From the NCBI GenBank assembly GCA_016946835.1, contig JACVTC010000012.1, positions 1,538,501 through 1,602,500 on the forward strand: DNA of 64,000 bases, given 5' to 3'. A program made the position numbers and the translations under genes. The stretch is from Neocallimastix lanati (nom. inval.). Its lineage: Eukaryota > Neocallimastigomycota > Neocallimastigomycetes > Neocallimastigales > Neocallimastigaceae. Shown piece after piece: positions 26,996 to 41,766 of the stretch. Under the pieces are notes generated by a model. That model made no database searches, had not been told where the DNA came from, and was given only the letters and a program-made list of their open reading frames with translations. Positions within the stretch are counted from its first letter, which is position 1. Every line of letters starts with the position of its first letter.

Positions 26996-27628
26996 TGAAT
27001 GAAATAAATTATTGTTAACTAATGATAATGATAGATTTTAAAGTTTAAAATATATAAAATTTCTATAAAACTTTATTATATATCATTATTTCAACATTAA
27101 TTAAAATGAATTTTAAATCATTTTATTTTAATATATCGTACAAAATATATTAATATTTTAAATTAATGTAAAGATTAAAAAAAAAAAAAAATAAAAATAT
27201 GTTAATATTAGTTCATTATTTATATAAATAAAATTAATATATCTAAAATAATAAAAAGATATATTATTATTTTTAATATTGAATGTGCTTTTTCTTTTAT
27301 CCTTTAATTAGTATAGAGTTTTATTTATTATATATATTATTCAAAGTTTAATTTTTAAGATACAAAAAAAAAAAAAAAAGTATTTTAGAATGATGCTATA
27401 TTTAAAAATTATAAAAAAGTGTATATATTTAATTTTTATTTTCAAAGTTCACAGTTTTATTTTATAATGATTATTATTTTAAATATATAATATAATAAAT
27501 TATAAAAAAAAAATAGTTTTATCAAAAAATGAATATTTTTTATTGTGGAGTTTATTGTATTTTTTAAAACTTCATTAAATTTTCTTTATAATCAATTTAT
27601 TTATTCCATCATATTATATAGTACATAA

Positions 27629-27692
27629 TTTGTTAAATATATATTTTATTATTACTAATAATTAGTAATAATAAAAATATATATTTAGCAAA
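27629..27692. repeat. Near-perfect palindrome, arms about 28 bp
   Basis: TTTGTTAAATATATATTTT reads outward-inward against the complement of TAAAAATATATATTTAGCAAA, meeting at ACTAATAATTAGT. Only about two differences separate the arms. It resembles a foldback element or strong cruciform. Confidence 0.6.
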
Positions 27693-27732
27693 GTAAAAAT
27701 ATTTATATTTATATTTATAAAAAATTTAAACA

Positions 27733-27798
27733 ATCCAATTTAAATAAATGTTTATATATATATTATAATATAAATATAAATATTTATTTAAATTGGAT
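27733..27798. repeat. Inverted repeat with 22-bp arms, one mismatch
   Basis: ATCCAATTTAAATAAATGTTTA (27,733-27,754) pairs with 27,777-27,798 at 21 of 22 positions, with a 22-nt AT loop. It lies 41 bp after the preceding palindrome, so two foldbacks are clustered here. Confidence 0.6.
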
Positions 27799-28128
27799 AT
27801 TTTGTGTAACCATTACTATTATTTATTATTTTTATTTATAGAATGGTAAAGTTTTTGAAATTTGTTATTCTTCGAAATAGATAAAAAAAAAGTAAAAAAA
27901 AAAAAGTAAAAAAAAAAAGTAAAAAAAAATAAAACAAAAAATAAAATTACTCATTCATAGATTAAAAAATAAAGTATATTTCTTATCATTTTATTTTCAA
28001 CAATTTAAAATTTAAAAATTAAAAATATACTATATTATATTAAATAATATTTTAAGGAATAAAATATATTTAATATAGTAATATATAATAATATATTATT
28101 TAATAAATATATAATATATTTTATTTCT

Positions 28129-28354
28129 TATTATTTTTATTATTACTCTTTGTAATTTGATGAATTATATTTTTTTATTTTATTAATATATATCAATATA
28201 TATTACAATAAAATATATAATATATTATTATATGTCGTAAATATTATTTTTATTATTACTATTTGTAATTTGATGAATTATATTTTTTTATTTTATTAAT
28301 ATATATCAATATATATTACAATATAATATATAATATATTATTATATGTCGTAAA
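28129..28354 (+). repeat. Tandem duplication, period about 113 bp
   Basis: Two consecutive units both contain TTTGTAATTTGATGAATTAT and end with TATTATATGTCGTAAATAT. They differ at only a few positions, so the duplication is recent. It lies directly outside the right arm of the transporter inverted repeat. Confidence 0.8.
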
Positions 28355-28401
28355 TATAACTATATATATTAATATATATTTATATGAATATATTCAGACA
28401 C

Positions 28402-30819
28402 CCTGATAATTATCTTTTTTTAAAAAATAGATATACATTAAAAAATATATCCCTTAAATTAAATCTAAATTAAAAAGGTTTTTAAATTTAATCTTATTTA
28501 TTATTATTTTTTTTTACAAAAAGTACTAAGATAATAGTGAAAAATAAAAAAAAGAAATACTATAAAAGCAAAAAAAATTTCTTTAAAAATTTTATTCCAA
28601 CAACAAAAAAAAAAATAATTATTTTTTAATTAAAAAAAAATATTAAATAAAATAATACATATTAATAAAAAAATTTTTTAAAAAAAAAAATTAAGAGATA
28701 GATTAAATTAAGTTTGTTTGTTATTAAATTAAAAAAATAAAAATGACATCAGGTGAAGTTGTTGAAAAGAAAAAAGGACATCCAAAAGGTTTATACCTTC
28801 TTTTCGTTACTGAAATGGCTGAACGTTTCAGTTACTACGGTATGAGAGGTATTTTCGTTCTTTACCTTGTATCCGCTTTATGTAGTGAAAGTACTGCCTA
28901 TTCTATTTACGGTACTTATACTGGTTTAGTATATTTAACTCCAGTTTTAGGTGGTTGGATATCTGATCGTTACTGGGGTAACCGTAAATCTATTATTATT
29001 GGTGGTGTTCTTATGGCTATTGGTCAATTCCTTATGTTTGGATCTGCTTTATTTGTTAAACAATCTATTACTGATGGAAAAACTAATGCTATTGATCCAA
29101 ATGTAAACAATACTTTATCAAATATTTTATTATATGGTGGTCTTTTCTTTCTTATTATGGGTAATGGATTCTTCAAGCCAAATATTTCAACTATGTTAGG
29201 TGATTTATATGAAGCTACCGATTCTCGTAAGGATTCTGCTTTCACAATCTTTTATATGGGTATTAACTTAGGTGCTTTCATTGCACCATTCATTTGTAGT
29301 ACCGTTGTTCCAAGCGAAGATGGTTATTTGAATCCAGGTGGTTACAAATGGGGTTTCTTCTGTGCCGGTATTGGTATGATTTTATCTATTATTGTCTTTA
29401 GTCTCTTAAAGAATAAATTACTTGTTACTCCAGATGGTTTACAAGTTGGTCTTACACCAGACAAGGATGAAGTTAAAAAGAGACAAAAGGAACAAGTTGA
29501 ATTACTTGAAAAGACTTTAAAGGAAGAAGAAGTTAAGGTAGAAGATTCTGAAGTTACTGAATTAAAGAAGAATTCACCAATTAGACTTATTTGTAGTATT
29601 GTTATTGGTATTGCTGTATTATTTTTATACATGTGGTTATTAGCAGAAGATAAGGATGGAAAGAAGAATGCTAGATGGAGTGATTTCAATGAATATATTT
29701 CAGCTATTATTTATGCTTGTACTATTGCACTTCCAATATTTATCATTACTGATAGAAACCTTAATGGAACACAAAAGAGTCGTATTGGAGTTATTTATAT
29801 CATTGCAGTTTTCGTTATTTTCTTCTGGGCAGCTTATGAACAAGCTGGTTCTTCCTTAACAGTATTTGCTGACCAACAATGTGACAGACGTATTGGTTTC
29901 GGAATAGATTGGGTATTCCCAACTGCATGGTTACAATCAGTTAATCCAATTGCTATTGTTGTTCTTGCACCACTTGCGGCCATGCTTTGGGAAGCATTAG
30001 GTAAACGTAAGCTTGAACCATTCTCACCAGCTAAGCAAGCTATTGGTCTTATTTTATTAGCAGTTGGTTACGTTGTAATTGCTATTGGTACTCAAGGTGT
30101 TGGTGATAATGATAAGGTTTCCTACTGGTGGTTAGTTAGTCTTTATGTTATTCACACTATTGGTGAACTTTGCTTATCTCCAATTGGTCTTTCAATGGTT
30201 AATAAGTTATCTCCAGCTCACTTATCATCCTTATTAATGGGTGTCTGGTTCATGAGTAATGCAGCTTCTAACGTTTTCTCAGCTAAGTTAGCCCAACTTA
30301 AGCCAAGTAAGCAAGAAGGATTTAAGAATATTGCAGGATTTGAAATTGATACTCTTACTAAGTTCTTCAGTGTATTTGCAATTATGGGAGCCGTATCTGG
30401 TATTATATTATTCGGATTCTGTCCATTACTTAAGAAGATGATGAAGGGTATTAAATAAGTTAATTTATTAAACAAAAAAAATAAATTAAAAAAAAGATAA
30501 AAAAATGAAATATAAAAAAGAAAAATAGAGAAAAAATATAGATTATTATATTAAATTAAGAAATAATGAAAATTCCAAAATATTTATTAATATGTATTAT
30601 TAATAGAAAAAATACATTGAAATATTTAAATTTTCAAAAATAATTAGCTGTTTAAAGAATTAATTTTATTCTTACAATGACAGTATATATATTATAGAAT
30701 ATTGAAAAAATGTATTATTTTATTTAATATTTTTTAATTAAATTATTAAAATTTTTAATACATTAAGAATATAAAATAAGTAATTTTTAAAAATTTATAA
30801 AAAAAATTATTGTATTTTC

Positions 30820-30852
<33 letters not shown>

Positions 30853-31340
30853 TTAAAAAATTTATGTTTTAATTAAGAAAAAATAAAAATAAATATTTTA
30901 AGTATAGAATTAATAAAAAAAATAAGTAAATAATCAAAATAATTAATAAAAATTAAAAACAATATTAATAAAAAAAATTAAATAATAATAAAAAAAATAA
31001 CTAAATAAACAAAATAAATAATAATAGAAAAATATAAATAAAAAAATTTATTATAAATAATAAATAATTAAAATGTGTTTAAAAATAATGAAAGTCAATT
31101 TGTATTTAAATTGAAGTTAAAACGAATAATTAATTATTAAATTTAAAAAAAATTGTTACCAATTATTTTTATGATTTTAAAAGTTTATTATGTTATACAA
31201 ATACTTTTTAATGTGAAAAAAGATATATAAATTATAAACACATATTGATAATTATAATTTATGTAAGCGATAAATAATATACAGATTGAACAAAAAATAT
31301 GGTTAAAATAATCTTGATAGTAAAAATTGTGGTAAAAAAA
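28402..31340 (+). repeat. Right arm of the transporter inverted duplication
   Basis: This arm corresponds to 15,190-18,570 in reverse complement. Homology can be followed from GATAATTATC at about 28,404, through leader, coding region and 3' flank, to ATGGTTAAAATAATC at about 31,300. It is shorter than the left arm mainly because it lacks the tandem duplication upstream of the gene and some T/A tracts. Confidence 0.85.
28743..30458 (+). CDS. POT/PTR2-family proton-coupled peptide transporter, copy B
   Basis: This intronless 571-residue frame is nearly identical to the copy at 16,351-18,060. Both POT signatures, the Lys/Glu-rich cytosolic loop and all membrane segments are intact, so it should be functional on sequence grounds. 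Differences from copy A are an extra Asn-Ala after residue 114 (a 6-bp indel at about 29,084), SED at 191-193 (29,313-29,321) where copy A has KRN, Val in GIDWVFP, and conservative Ile/Val changes. The few synonymous differences contrast with the clear divergence of the flanking DNA. Leaders of both genes share the sequence TTAAGTTTGTTTGTTATT-like before an A-rich start context, so basic promoter elements may be common, but upstream indels could give different regulation. Confidence 0.93.
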   Translation: MTSGEVVEKKKGHPKGLYLLFVTEMAERFSYYGMRGIFVLYLVSALCSESTAYSIYGTYTGLVYLTPVLGGWISDRYWGNRKSIIIGGVLMAIGQFLMFGSALFVKQSITDGKTNAIDPNVNNTLSNILLYGGLFFLIMGNGFFKPNISTMLGDLYEATDSRKDSAFTIFYMGINLGAFIAPFICSTVVPSEDGYLNPGGYKWGFFCAGIGMILSIIVFSLLKNKLLVTPDGLQVGLTPDKDEVKKRQKEQVELLEKTLKEEEVKVEDSEVTELKKNSPIRLICSIVIGIAVLFLYMWLLAEDKDGKKNARWSDFNEYISAIIYACTIALPIFIITDRNLNGTQKSRIGVIYIIAVFVIFFWAAYEQAGSSLTVFADQQCDRRIGFGIDWVFPTAWLQSVNPIAIVVLAPLAAMLWEALGKRKLEPFSPAKQAIGLILLAVGYVVIAIGTQGVGDNDKVSYWWLVSLYVIHTIGELCLSPIGLSMVNKLSPAHLSSLLMGVWFMSNAASNVFSAKLAQLKPSKQEGFKNIAGFEIDTLTKFFSVFAIMGAVSGIILFGFCPLLKKMMKGIK

Positions 31341-31537
31341 AATAGGCAATAAATAAATTAATATTTATGTATTTTTACACATTAACTTAATAATAATAAT
31401 TAATAAAATGAATTTTTTTTTTTTTTTTTTTTTTTTTGAAATATTGATATATATTTGAATACTTTGGGCTTACTTTGGAAATGAATTGATTTTTGATCCA
31501 AATTGATTTGATCCAAATAATAATAATTAATAAAATG

Positions 31538-31573
<36 letters not shown>

Positions 31574-31757
31574 AAATAAAGCATGAAATGAATAGTAATT
31601 ATTATTATTATTATAACTCTTATTAATAATAATGAAATGTGCTATTTTTTATTTTTTATTTTTATTTTTTTTTGTAATAAAAACATGAAATGAATGGTAA
31701 TTATGATTATTTTTGCTCTTATTTTATAATGTAAGTATTCAATAGAATAATTTATTA

Positions 31758-31788
<31 letters not shown>

Positions 31789-32100
31789 ATGAAATTGAAA
31801 AGTAAATAATATTAACTTAATTGTATATATATTTCGATATATATTTAATTATTTAATAAAAATTAAAGAGTTTCTTTTAATAATAATAATAATATTATAC
31901 TGCATATTCATTTCTATTTTTGGAACTGAATAAAGAATAAGTAATAATAGTATATTAAATTTTTTATTTAATGTTAACTTCAATAATATCATAATATCAA
32001 TATTATTATTAACAGCTATTTTTATTTATAATGTCTAATAAAACATAAATAGTAATTTAAAAGGTTTAATATTTTATTATTATTATTATTATTGTTGTTA
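31341..32100. other. AT-rich region with small tandem repeats, no gene seen
   Basis: AATAATTAATAAAATGAATT followed by a T run and GAAAT occurs twice (about 31,390 and 31,517). ATGAAATGAATRGTAATTAT also occurs twice (about 31,584 and 31,685). These are local duplications at the left border of the large repeat array. Confidence 0.6.
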
Positions 32101-34965
32101 TTATTATTATTATTTCATTGATTATTTAGCCATCATTTATTCATTTTTTACCATTTTAAATTATTATCAATATATATATTTTTTTATAAAAGAATTAGTA
32201 ATTTTATTGGGTAAAATTTAGTATGAATAAATGAAATATTTATTTTTACTAATATTACTAATTAAATACCAAGCAGCTGAAGTTGTTAATAATATCTATT
32301 TAATATTTAATTATGGTAGAAATTGAGGAATTTTGTAATAATATATATATATATATATATGATTCATTTAAACTTACTACAAGATAAATCATAATGAGAA
32401 TTATTTTATTATTATTAATTAATACTATAGTATTCAAAAAATGAATATTATATTAAATAATAATAAAATATTTATTTTTGCATATTATTTCTGATGATAA
32501 TATATTTTTATATAATTTAAAAAAATAAAAATAAAAAATTTTGAAATTGTATATAGTATTTTTTTTACCATATTTTACTCTTTATTTTAACCACCATCAT
32601 TTATTTTAAATTTTATTTCATTTACATCTATGTATTATTTTATTATAAAGGTAGCATTTAACTTTATTGGATAAATCCCAATACTCTTAAATTAATTATA
32701 TCTTAGTATTATAAATTAAATTAATTAAATACTAAACAGCTTAAGTTATCAATATCAATATTAATTTAACTTTATATATAATTAATTTTTTTTTTTATTA
32801 AATATTGTAACTACTAATTAAACATATGAAATATGATCTTGCAATAAACATTGAAAAAAACAAGAAGACAAAAGAACATTTATTTAATTAAAATTAATTT
32901 TTTGAACTTTTAGTAATAAGTAAACAATAATAATATATTAAAAATATTTTTTCCATATCTTATTCTTTATTTTATCATTATTAATCATTTTTCACCACAT
33001 ATAATTTTCATCTAACTGCATTTTGATATAAATTTTCAAACATAATTAATAAAGTATTAAACAAATGAAGTTTAATTAATTAAATATAAATCAATTGAAG
33101 TTATTAATAATAATATTAATTTAATTTGTAAAAATTGTAAAAAATATTTATTATTCCATTTTTATTATTAAATATTTTAATTTCTAATTAGGCAAATGAA
33201 ATGTGATTTTAGAATTCACATTAAATTTTTTTAAAAAAAAGAAAGAATTCATATAGCTTAATTATTAATATTAAAAAGGTTTTTAATCATTATGATTAAA
33301 TGAAATTTTTTTTTCCATATTAAATGAATTACATAATCTCATTTAATTTGCCTAATTAGAAATTAAAATATTTAATTAACAAATTATTAACAAAATAAAT
33401 GAAAATATTGCTTCTTCAATTGTTTAATATTTAATTTGATAAAACATACTTAATTTTACTTAATAAAATTAAAATTAATCTTTTTTTTTTTTTTTTTTTT
33501 TTTTTATTAAAATCTATATAGATGAAAAGTAAATGTGGTGAAAATTAAATGATAATGGCAAAATAAAGAGTAAGATATGAAAAAAATACTTTTAATATAT
33601 TATTATTTATTATTAAACTCATTTTCAATAAATATTAATTTATTATTGATATTTAAAAAATATTTTAATTATTTAATATAATGTTCTTTTTTTTTTTTTT
33701 TTTTTTTTTTTTAATAAAAATAGTACTTATTACAAGATCATATTTCATATATCTAACTGGAAATTAAAATATTTAATAAAAAAAATATTTATTACAAATA
33801 AAACTTTAACCGCTTAGTATTTAATATATAATATTAAAATGTAATTTATCTAATAGTGTTGAATTTTATCCAATAAAGTTAACTATTACTTTTATTATTA
33901 AATAATACATAGATGAAAATGAAATATGGCTTAAAAATAAATGATGATGGTAAAAATAAAGAGTGTAGTATGGCAAAATAATTTATAGGCAATTTTAAAA
34001 TTTTTACTTTTGCTTTATTAAATTATTAATAATATATTTCTAGTTGGTAATATAAAATTAATTTTATTAAATTTTCATTTTTTGTCTATTAGTATATAAT
34101 TAATTATTAATAATTAAAAGATTATTATTAAACGATTTTTCTTTTTTTTTTTTTTTTTTATATGAATTACATAATCTCATTTAATTTGCCTAATTAGAAA
34201 TTAAAATATTTAATTAACAAATTATTAACAAATTAAATTAAAATATTATTTCTTCAATTGTTTAATATTTAATTTTAATAAAAAACATACTTAATTTTAG
34301 TTAATAGAATTAAAATTATTATTTTTTTTTTATTAAAATATATATAAATGAAAAGTAAATGTGGTGAAAATTAAGTGATGATGGTAAAATAAAGAATAAA
34401 ATATGGCAAAAATATTTTTAATATATTATTATTTACTATTATATACATTTCCAATAAATATTAATATATTATTAATGTTAAATAAAAAAAAATATTTAGT
34501 AAAAATCGTAAAAATAAAATAAATTTTTTTTTATTTAATGCTTATAAAAACAGCATTTTATATAACTAATTATAAATTACTATATTTAGTAAAAAAAAAT
34601 AATTAAAAAAAAAAAAATAATTAAAAAAAAAAAAAAAAAAATAAAAATTAAAAGAGATATGTATTTATTATAAATGAAATTAAATTAATATTGCTTTTGA
34701 TTACTTTACGTCCTTAAGTTTTTAATTAGTAATATTAAAATATTAAAATGTAATATATAAAATAATATTGAAATTTATCAAATGAAGTTAAATAATCGTT
34801 TTATATTAAATAATACATAGATGAGAATAAAATGTGGTTTAAAAATAAATGATGATGGTTAAAATGAATAATCATTTTATATTAAATAATATAAAGATGA
34901 GAATAAAATATGGTTTAAAAATAAATGATGATGGTAAAAATAAAGAATATATTATAATAAGATAT

Positions 34966-35110
<145 letters not shown>

Positions 35111-37439
35111 TATAGGCAACTCCATAATTTTTGCTTTTATTATATAAAATTATTCAAAATATATTTTCAATTAGTAAAATATGATTATTTTATTAAAATA
35201 TTTGTCAAAAAGAGTAATATAGACATAATAAATATGTTATTATTAAATTCAATGTTCATTTCTTATATATAATAGTATATTATTAATAATAAAATAGATC
35301 TTTAATCATTATAATTAAATTATATGGATTCTTTTTTTTTTTTTTTTTTTTTTTTTTATATTTAATATGTATTCCAAAATTACTTTTCGTTTGCCTAATT
35401 AGAAATTAAAATATTTAATAAAGAAAATGGAATACTAAACATTTATTACAAATTAAATTGATATTATTATTAATAACATCAATTGTTTAATATTTAATTA
35501 ATAATGTTATGTTAGAAAATATATATTGAAAATATATATTAGAAATTAAAATATTAAATAAAGAAAATGGAATAATAAACATTTATGACAAATTAAATAA
35601 ATATTATTATTAATAACTTCAATTGTTTAATATTTAGTTAATAATGTTATATTAGAAAATATATATATTAAAATGTATATAGATGAAAATATGGCAAAAA
35701 TATTCTTAATATATTATTATTATTATTTATTAAGCTTCAAAGAAATATTAATATGTTTTAAATGTTTATTGTAAGATCATATTTCATTTGCCTAATTATA
35801 AATTACTATATTTTATAAAAAAAGTATAATTAAAAAAAAAAAAAAAAAAACAAACATAAATATATTATAAATGAATTTAAACTACTATTGGTATTGATTT
35901 CTTAAATATTATTAGAATGACATTTTTAATATTATTAATTAAAAACAAAGGAACTAAAATTTAAAAAATTAAAATGTAATATTTCTAATAATATTAAAGT
36001 ATATCCAATAAAGCTAAATATTTATTTTACTATTAAAAAAAGAATAAATGAAAATGAAGTCTTTGAGAAAAATAAATGATACTGATACTGGTACTTATAA
36101 TGAGTAAGATATGGCAAAAAAAATTTACATATAAATTTAAAATTATTATTATTATTTATGTTGTAGTAAACATTAACAAATGTTGAAATGTTAATTATAT
36201 TGGTACTATAAATTTATATTAAATAAGTAATTTTATTTATTATATTATTATTAATTAATTAATTATAAGTATTTCCTTAATGCAAGAATATATATCATTA
36301 GTACGATATTAAATTCATTTAAGTTTAATGGTAATAATTATTTATTTATTTTTATTTTTTTAATAAAAATTTATAATATTCTTTTTTATTATCTTATTAT
36401 TAAAAAATATAAAGATGAAAATAAAATGTGGTTGAAAAATAAATAATGTGGTGAAAAATTAGAAATAAAATATGGCAAAAAAAAAATATTATTGGTAATT
36501 TCAAAGATGTTATATTAAAACATTTTAAAAATATTTTAATATTATATTCATTTCTAATAAGTAATAATATATTATTTATATTAAAAAAAAAGTTAATTAT
36601 TAATATTTAACTATTATTATTATTATTTTTTTTTTATGTTAATTACAAAATATTTGATTTGCTTAATTAGAAATTATAATATTTAATTTAAAATGAAAAT
36701 AAAAAATAAAGATATTAAAATTTATTACAAATGAAATTAATTTAATATTATTATTAATAAAATGAATATTAAACTTTATTATTGAATTAATTTCATTATT
36801 ATTAATATTATAGAGTTGAAATTGTAATAATAAAATAATATATAGATGAAGATAAAATATGACTTAAAAATAAATGATGGTGGTAAAAATAAAGAATGAA
36901 GTATGGCAAAAAATATTTTAGGCAATTTCAAAATTTTTACTTCTGTTTTATTAAATTATTAATAATATATTTTTAGTTGGTAATATAAAATTGATTTTAT
37001 TAAATTTTCATTTTTTGTCGAGTATTAATAAAATATCTTTAATCATTATGAATAAATGATTTTTTTTTTTTTTTTTTTTTTTTTGTTATATTAATGTGAA
37101 TTACATAATCTCATTTAATTTGCCTAATTAGAAATTAAAATATTTAATTAACAAATTAAATTAAAATATTATTTCTTCAATTGTTTAATATTTAATTTTG
37201 ATAAAAAACATACTTAATTTTAGTTAATAGAATTAAAATTAATCTTTTTTTTTTTATTAAAATATATATAGATGAAAAGTAAATGTGGTGAAAATTAAAT
37301 GATGATGGTAAAATAAAAAATAAGATATGGCAAAAATATTGTTAATATTTATTAATATTTATTATTAAATTCATTTCCAATTAATATTAATTTATTATTG
37401 ATATTTAAAAAATATTTTAATTATTTAACTTAGTGTTCT

Positions 37440-37507
<68 letters not shown>

Positions 37508-39785
37508 TAGTGCTTATTAAAAGATCATATTTCATATATCTAACTGGAAATTAAAATATTTAATAAAATATATATATATATATATAATATTGAAATTTAT
37601 CCAAAGAAGTTAAATATTACTTTTATTATTAAATAATACAGAGATGAAAATGAAATATGGCTTAAAAATAAATGATGATGGTATAAATAAAGAATAAAGT
37701 ATGGCAAAAAAATTTATAGGCAATTTCAAAATTTTTATTTTTGCAATATTAAATTATTAATTATAGTATATTATTGATTTTTGATAATTAAAAGATCTAT
37801 CTTATTATTAATAATTAATAATATACAATTTTAAACAAGATATGAATATAATATATAATAATAAAATATTTATTATGTCTATATTACTCTTTTGATAAAA
37901 AATTTAATAAATGTATTACTAATTGAAAATATATTTTGAATAATCTAATAAAACAAAAAATAAAAATTTTGGAGTTGTCTATTATTATTAATTCATATTT
38001 TTTGTCATACTTTACTCTTTATTTTTACCATCATCATTTATTTTTAACCACATTTCATTTACATCTATGTATTATTTAATTATAGAAGTAGTATTTAACT
38101 TTATTGGATAAATCGTAATACTTTTACATTAATTATATCTTAGTATTATAAATTAATTAAATACTAAGCAGTTTTAAGTTATCAATATTAAAGTTAATTT
38201 AACTTTATATGTTATTAATGTTTTTTTTTTATTTTTTTTTTATTTTTTTTTATTAAATATTGTAATTATTAATTAAACATATGAAATATGAGACATTGAA
38301 AAACCAAAAATACAAAAGAACATTTATTTAATTAAAATTTTTTTGAACTTGAGGTAATTAATAAATAATAATAACATATTAAAAATATTTTTTGCCATAT
38401 CTTATTCTTTATTTTATAATTATTATTCATTTTCACCATATTTAATTTTATATTTAATTTTCATCTATATAGATTTTGAAATAAATTTTCAACCATTATT
38501 AATTAAATATAAATCAATTGAAGTTATTAATAATATTATTAATTTAATTTGTGAAAAATGATTATTATTCCATTTTCTTTATTAAATGTTTTAATTTCTA
38601 ATTAAGCAAATGAAATATGATTTTGGAATTCATATTAAATTTAAAAAAAAAAAAATAAAAAAAGAATTTATATAGTTTAATTATTACTATTAAAGATCTA
38701 TCTAATTATTAATAATTAATAATATACTATTATATACAAAAAATGAATATAGATTTTAATAGTAAAATGTTTATTATGTTTATATTATTCTTTTGACAAA
38801 AATTTTAATAAAATAATTATATTTTATTAATTGAAAATATATTTTGTATAATTTTATAAAATAATAATAAAATTTTTGAACTTGCCTACAATATTTTTTG
38901 ATAATTTTCTCCCTTTATTTTTAACCATCACCGTTAATTTTTAAGCCATATTTCATTTTTCATCTATCTATTCATGTATCATTTTATAATAAAATGAATA
39001 GTATAACTCTATTGGATCAATATCAAATTTATAAATTAAATACTATTTGAAGGGTTAAATAACAATATTTACTTATTTTTTATTTTATTTTAATTTATTT
39101 TTTAATGAAATATTTTGTAATTAACATCAAATTACCAATAATTTTTTTGCCATATTTTATTTCTAATTTTTACCACATTATTTATTTTTCACCACATTTT
39201 ATTTTCATCTTTATATTTTTTAATAATAAGATAATAAAAAAGCATATTATAAATTTTTATTAAAAAAAATAAAAATAAATAAATAATTATTGCCATTAAA
39301 CTTAAATAAATTTAATATAGTACTAGTAATATATATTCTTGCATTAAGGAAATACTTATAATTAATTAATAATAATAATAATAATAATATAATAAATAAA
39401 ATTACTTATTTAATATAAATTTAATAATACCAATATAATTAGCATTCAATATTTGTTAATGTTTACTACAACATAAATAATTATAATAATTTAAATTTAT
39501 ATGTAAATTTTTTTTTGCCATATCTCATTCATTATAAGTACCAGTATCAGTATCATTTATTTTTCTCAAAAACTTCATTTTCATTTATTCATTATTTAAT
39601 AGTAAAAATAGTAAAATAAATATTTAACTTTATTGGATATACTTTAATATTATTAGAAATATTACATTTTAATTTTTTTAATTTTAGTTCCTTTGTTTTT
39701 AATTAATAATATTAAAAATGTCATTCTAATAATATTTAAGAAATCAAAACCAGTAGTAGTTTAAATTCATTTATAATATATATAT

Positions 39786-39837
<52 letters not shown>

Positions 39838-40602
39838 TTATTTAATTTTTATTATAATTTTTTTTTTTTTTTATAAAATATAGTAATTTATAATTAGGCA
39901 AATGAAATATGATCTTGCAATAATCATTTAAAGTATACTAATATTTCTTTGAAATGAACTTAATAATAAATAATAAATAATATATTAAAATATTTTTGCC
40001 ATATTTTCATCTATATACATTTTAATATATATATTTTCTAATATAACATTATTAACTAAATATTAAACAATTGAAGTTATTAATAATAATATTTATTTAA
40101 TTTGTCAAAAATGTTTATTATTCCATTTTCTTTATTTAATATTTTAATTTCTAATATATATTTTCAATATATATTTTCTAACATAACATTATTAATTAAA
40201 TATTAAACAATTGAAGTTATTAATAATAATATCAATTTAATTTATAATAAATGTTTATTATTCCATTTTCTTTATTAAATATTTTAATTTCTAATTAGGC
40301 AAATGAAGAGCAATTTTGGAATTCATATTAAATTTAAAAAAAAAAAAAATAAAAAAAAAAAAATAAAAAAATAATGCATATAATTTAATTATTATAATGA
40401 TTAAAGATCTATTTTATTATTAATAATTAATAATATACTATTATATACAAGAAATGAATATAGAATTTAATAGTAAAACATTTGTTTTGTCTATATTACT
40501 CTTTTTGACAAAATTTTTAATAAAATAATTATATTTTATTAATTGAAAATAGTTTTTGAATAATTTTAAATAATAAAAATAAAAATTTTGGAATTGCCTA
40601 TA

Positions 40603-40652
<50 letters not shown>

Positions 40653-41722
40653 TTTATTATAATTCATTCTTTATTTTTACCATCATTTATTTTTAAACCA
40701 TATTTTATTCTCATCTATGTATTACTTAATATAAAAAGATTATTTAACATTATTGGATAAATATTATAAATTAAATACTAAGTAGTTGAAGTTAAATATT
40801 TATTATAAATGAAGTTAAATTATTATTGCTATTGATAATTTTATTTGTAATAATTTTTTTTTTTTTTTTTTTTTTTTACTAAATATTTTAATTTCTAATT
40901 AGATATATGAAATATGATCTTGCAATAAACATTTTTTTTTAAAAAAAAAAAAATAGAGAATATTAAATTAAATAATTAAAATATTTTTTAAATATCAATA
41001 ATATATTAATATTAATTGGAAATGAGTTTAATAATGAATATTAACAATATATTAAAACTATTTTTACCATATCTTATTTTTTATTTTACCATCATCATTT
41101 AATTTTCACCACATTTACTTTTCATCTATATATATTTTAATAAAATAAAACGATTAATATTAATTTTTTTAAGTAAAATTATGCATGCTTTTATCAAAAT
41201 TAAATATTAAACAGTTGAAGAATCAATATTTTAATTTAATTTGTTAATAATTTGTTAGTTAATTAAATATTTTAATTTCTAATTAGGCAAATTATATGAG
41301 ATTATGTAATTCACATTAATATGAAAAAAAAAAAAAATTCATTTAATCATAATGATTAAATATTTTTTAATTATTAATAATTAATTATGTACTAATCAAC
41401 ATAAAATGAAAATTTAATAAAATCAATTTTATATTACCAACAAAAACATATATATATTAATAATTTAATAAAACAAAAGTAAAAATTCTGAAATTGCCTA
41501 TAAATTTTTTTTTGCCATACTTCACTCTTTATTTTTACCATCATCATTTATTTTTAAGCCATATTTCATTTTCATCTATGTATTATTTAATAATAAAAAT
41601 AATATTTAACTTTATTGGATAAATATTATAAATTAAATACTAAGTAGTTGAAGTTAAATATTTATTACAAATGATGTTGAATTAAATTATTATTATTATT
41701 GATAACTTTATTTGTAATAAAT

Positions 41723-41766
<44 letters not shown>

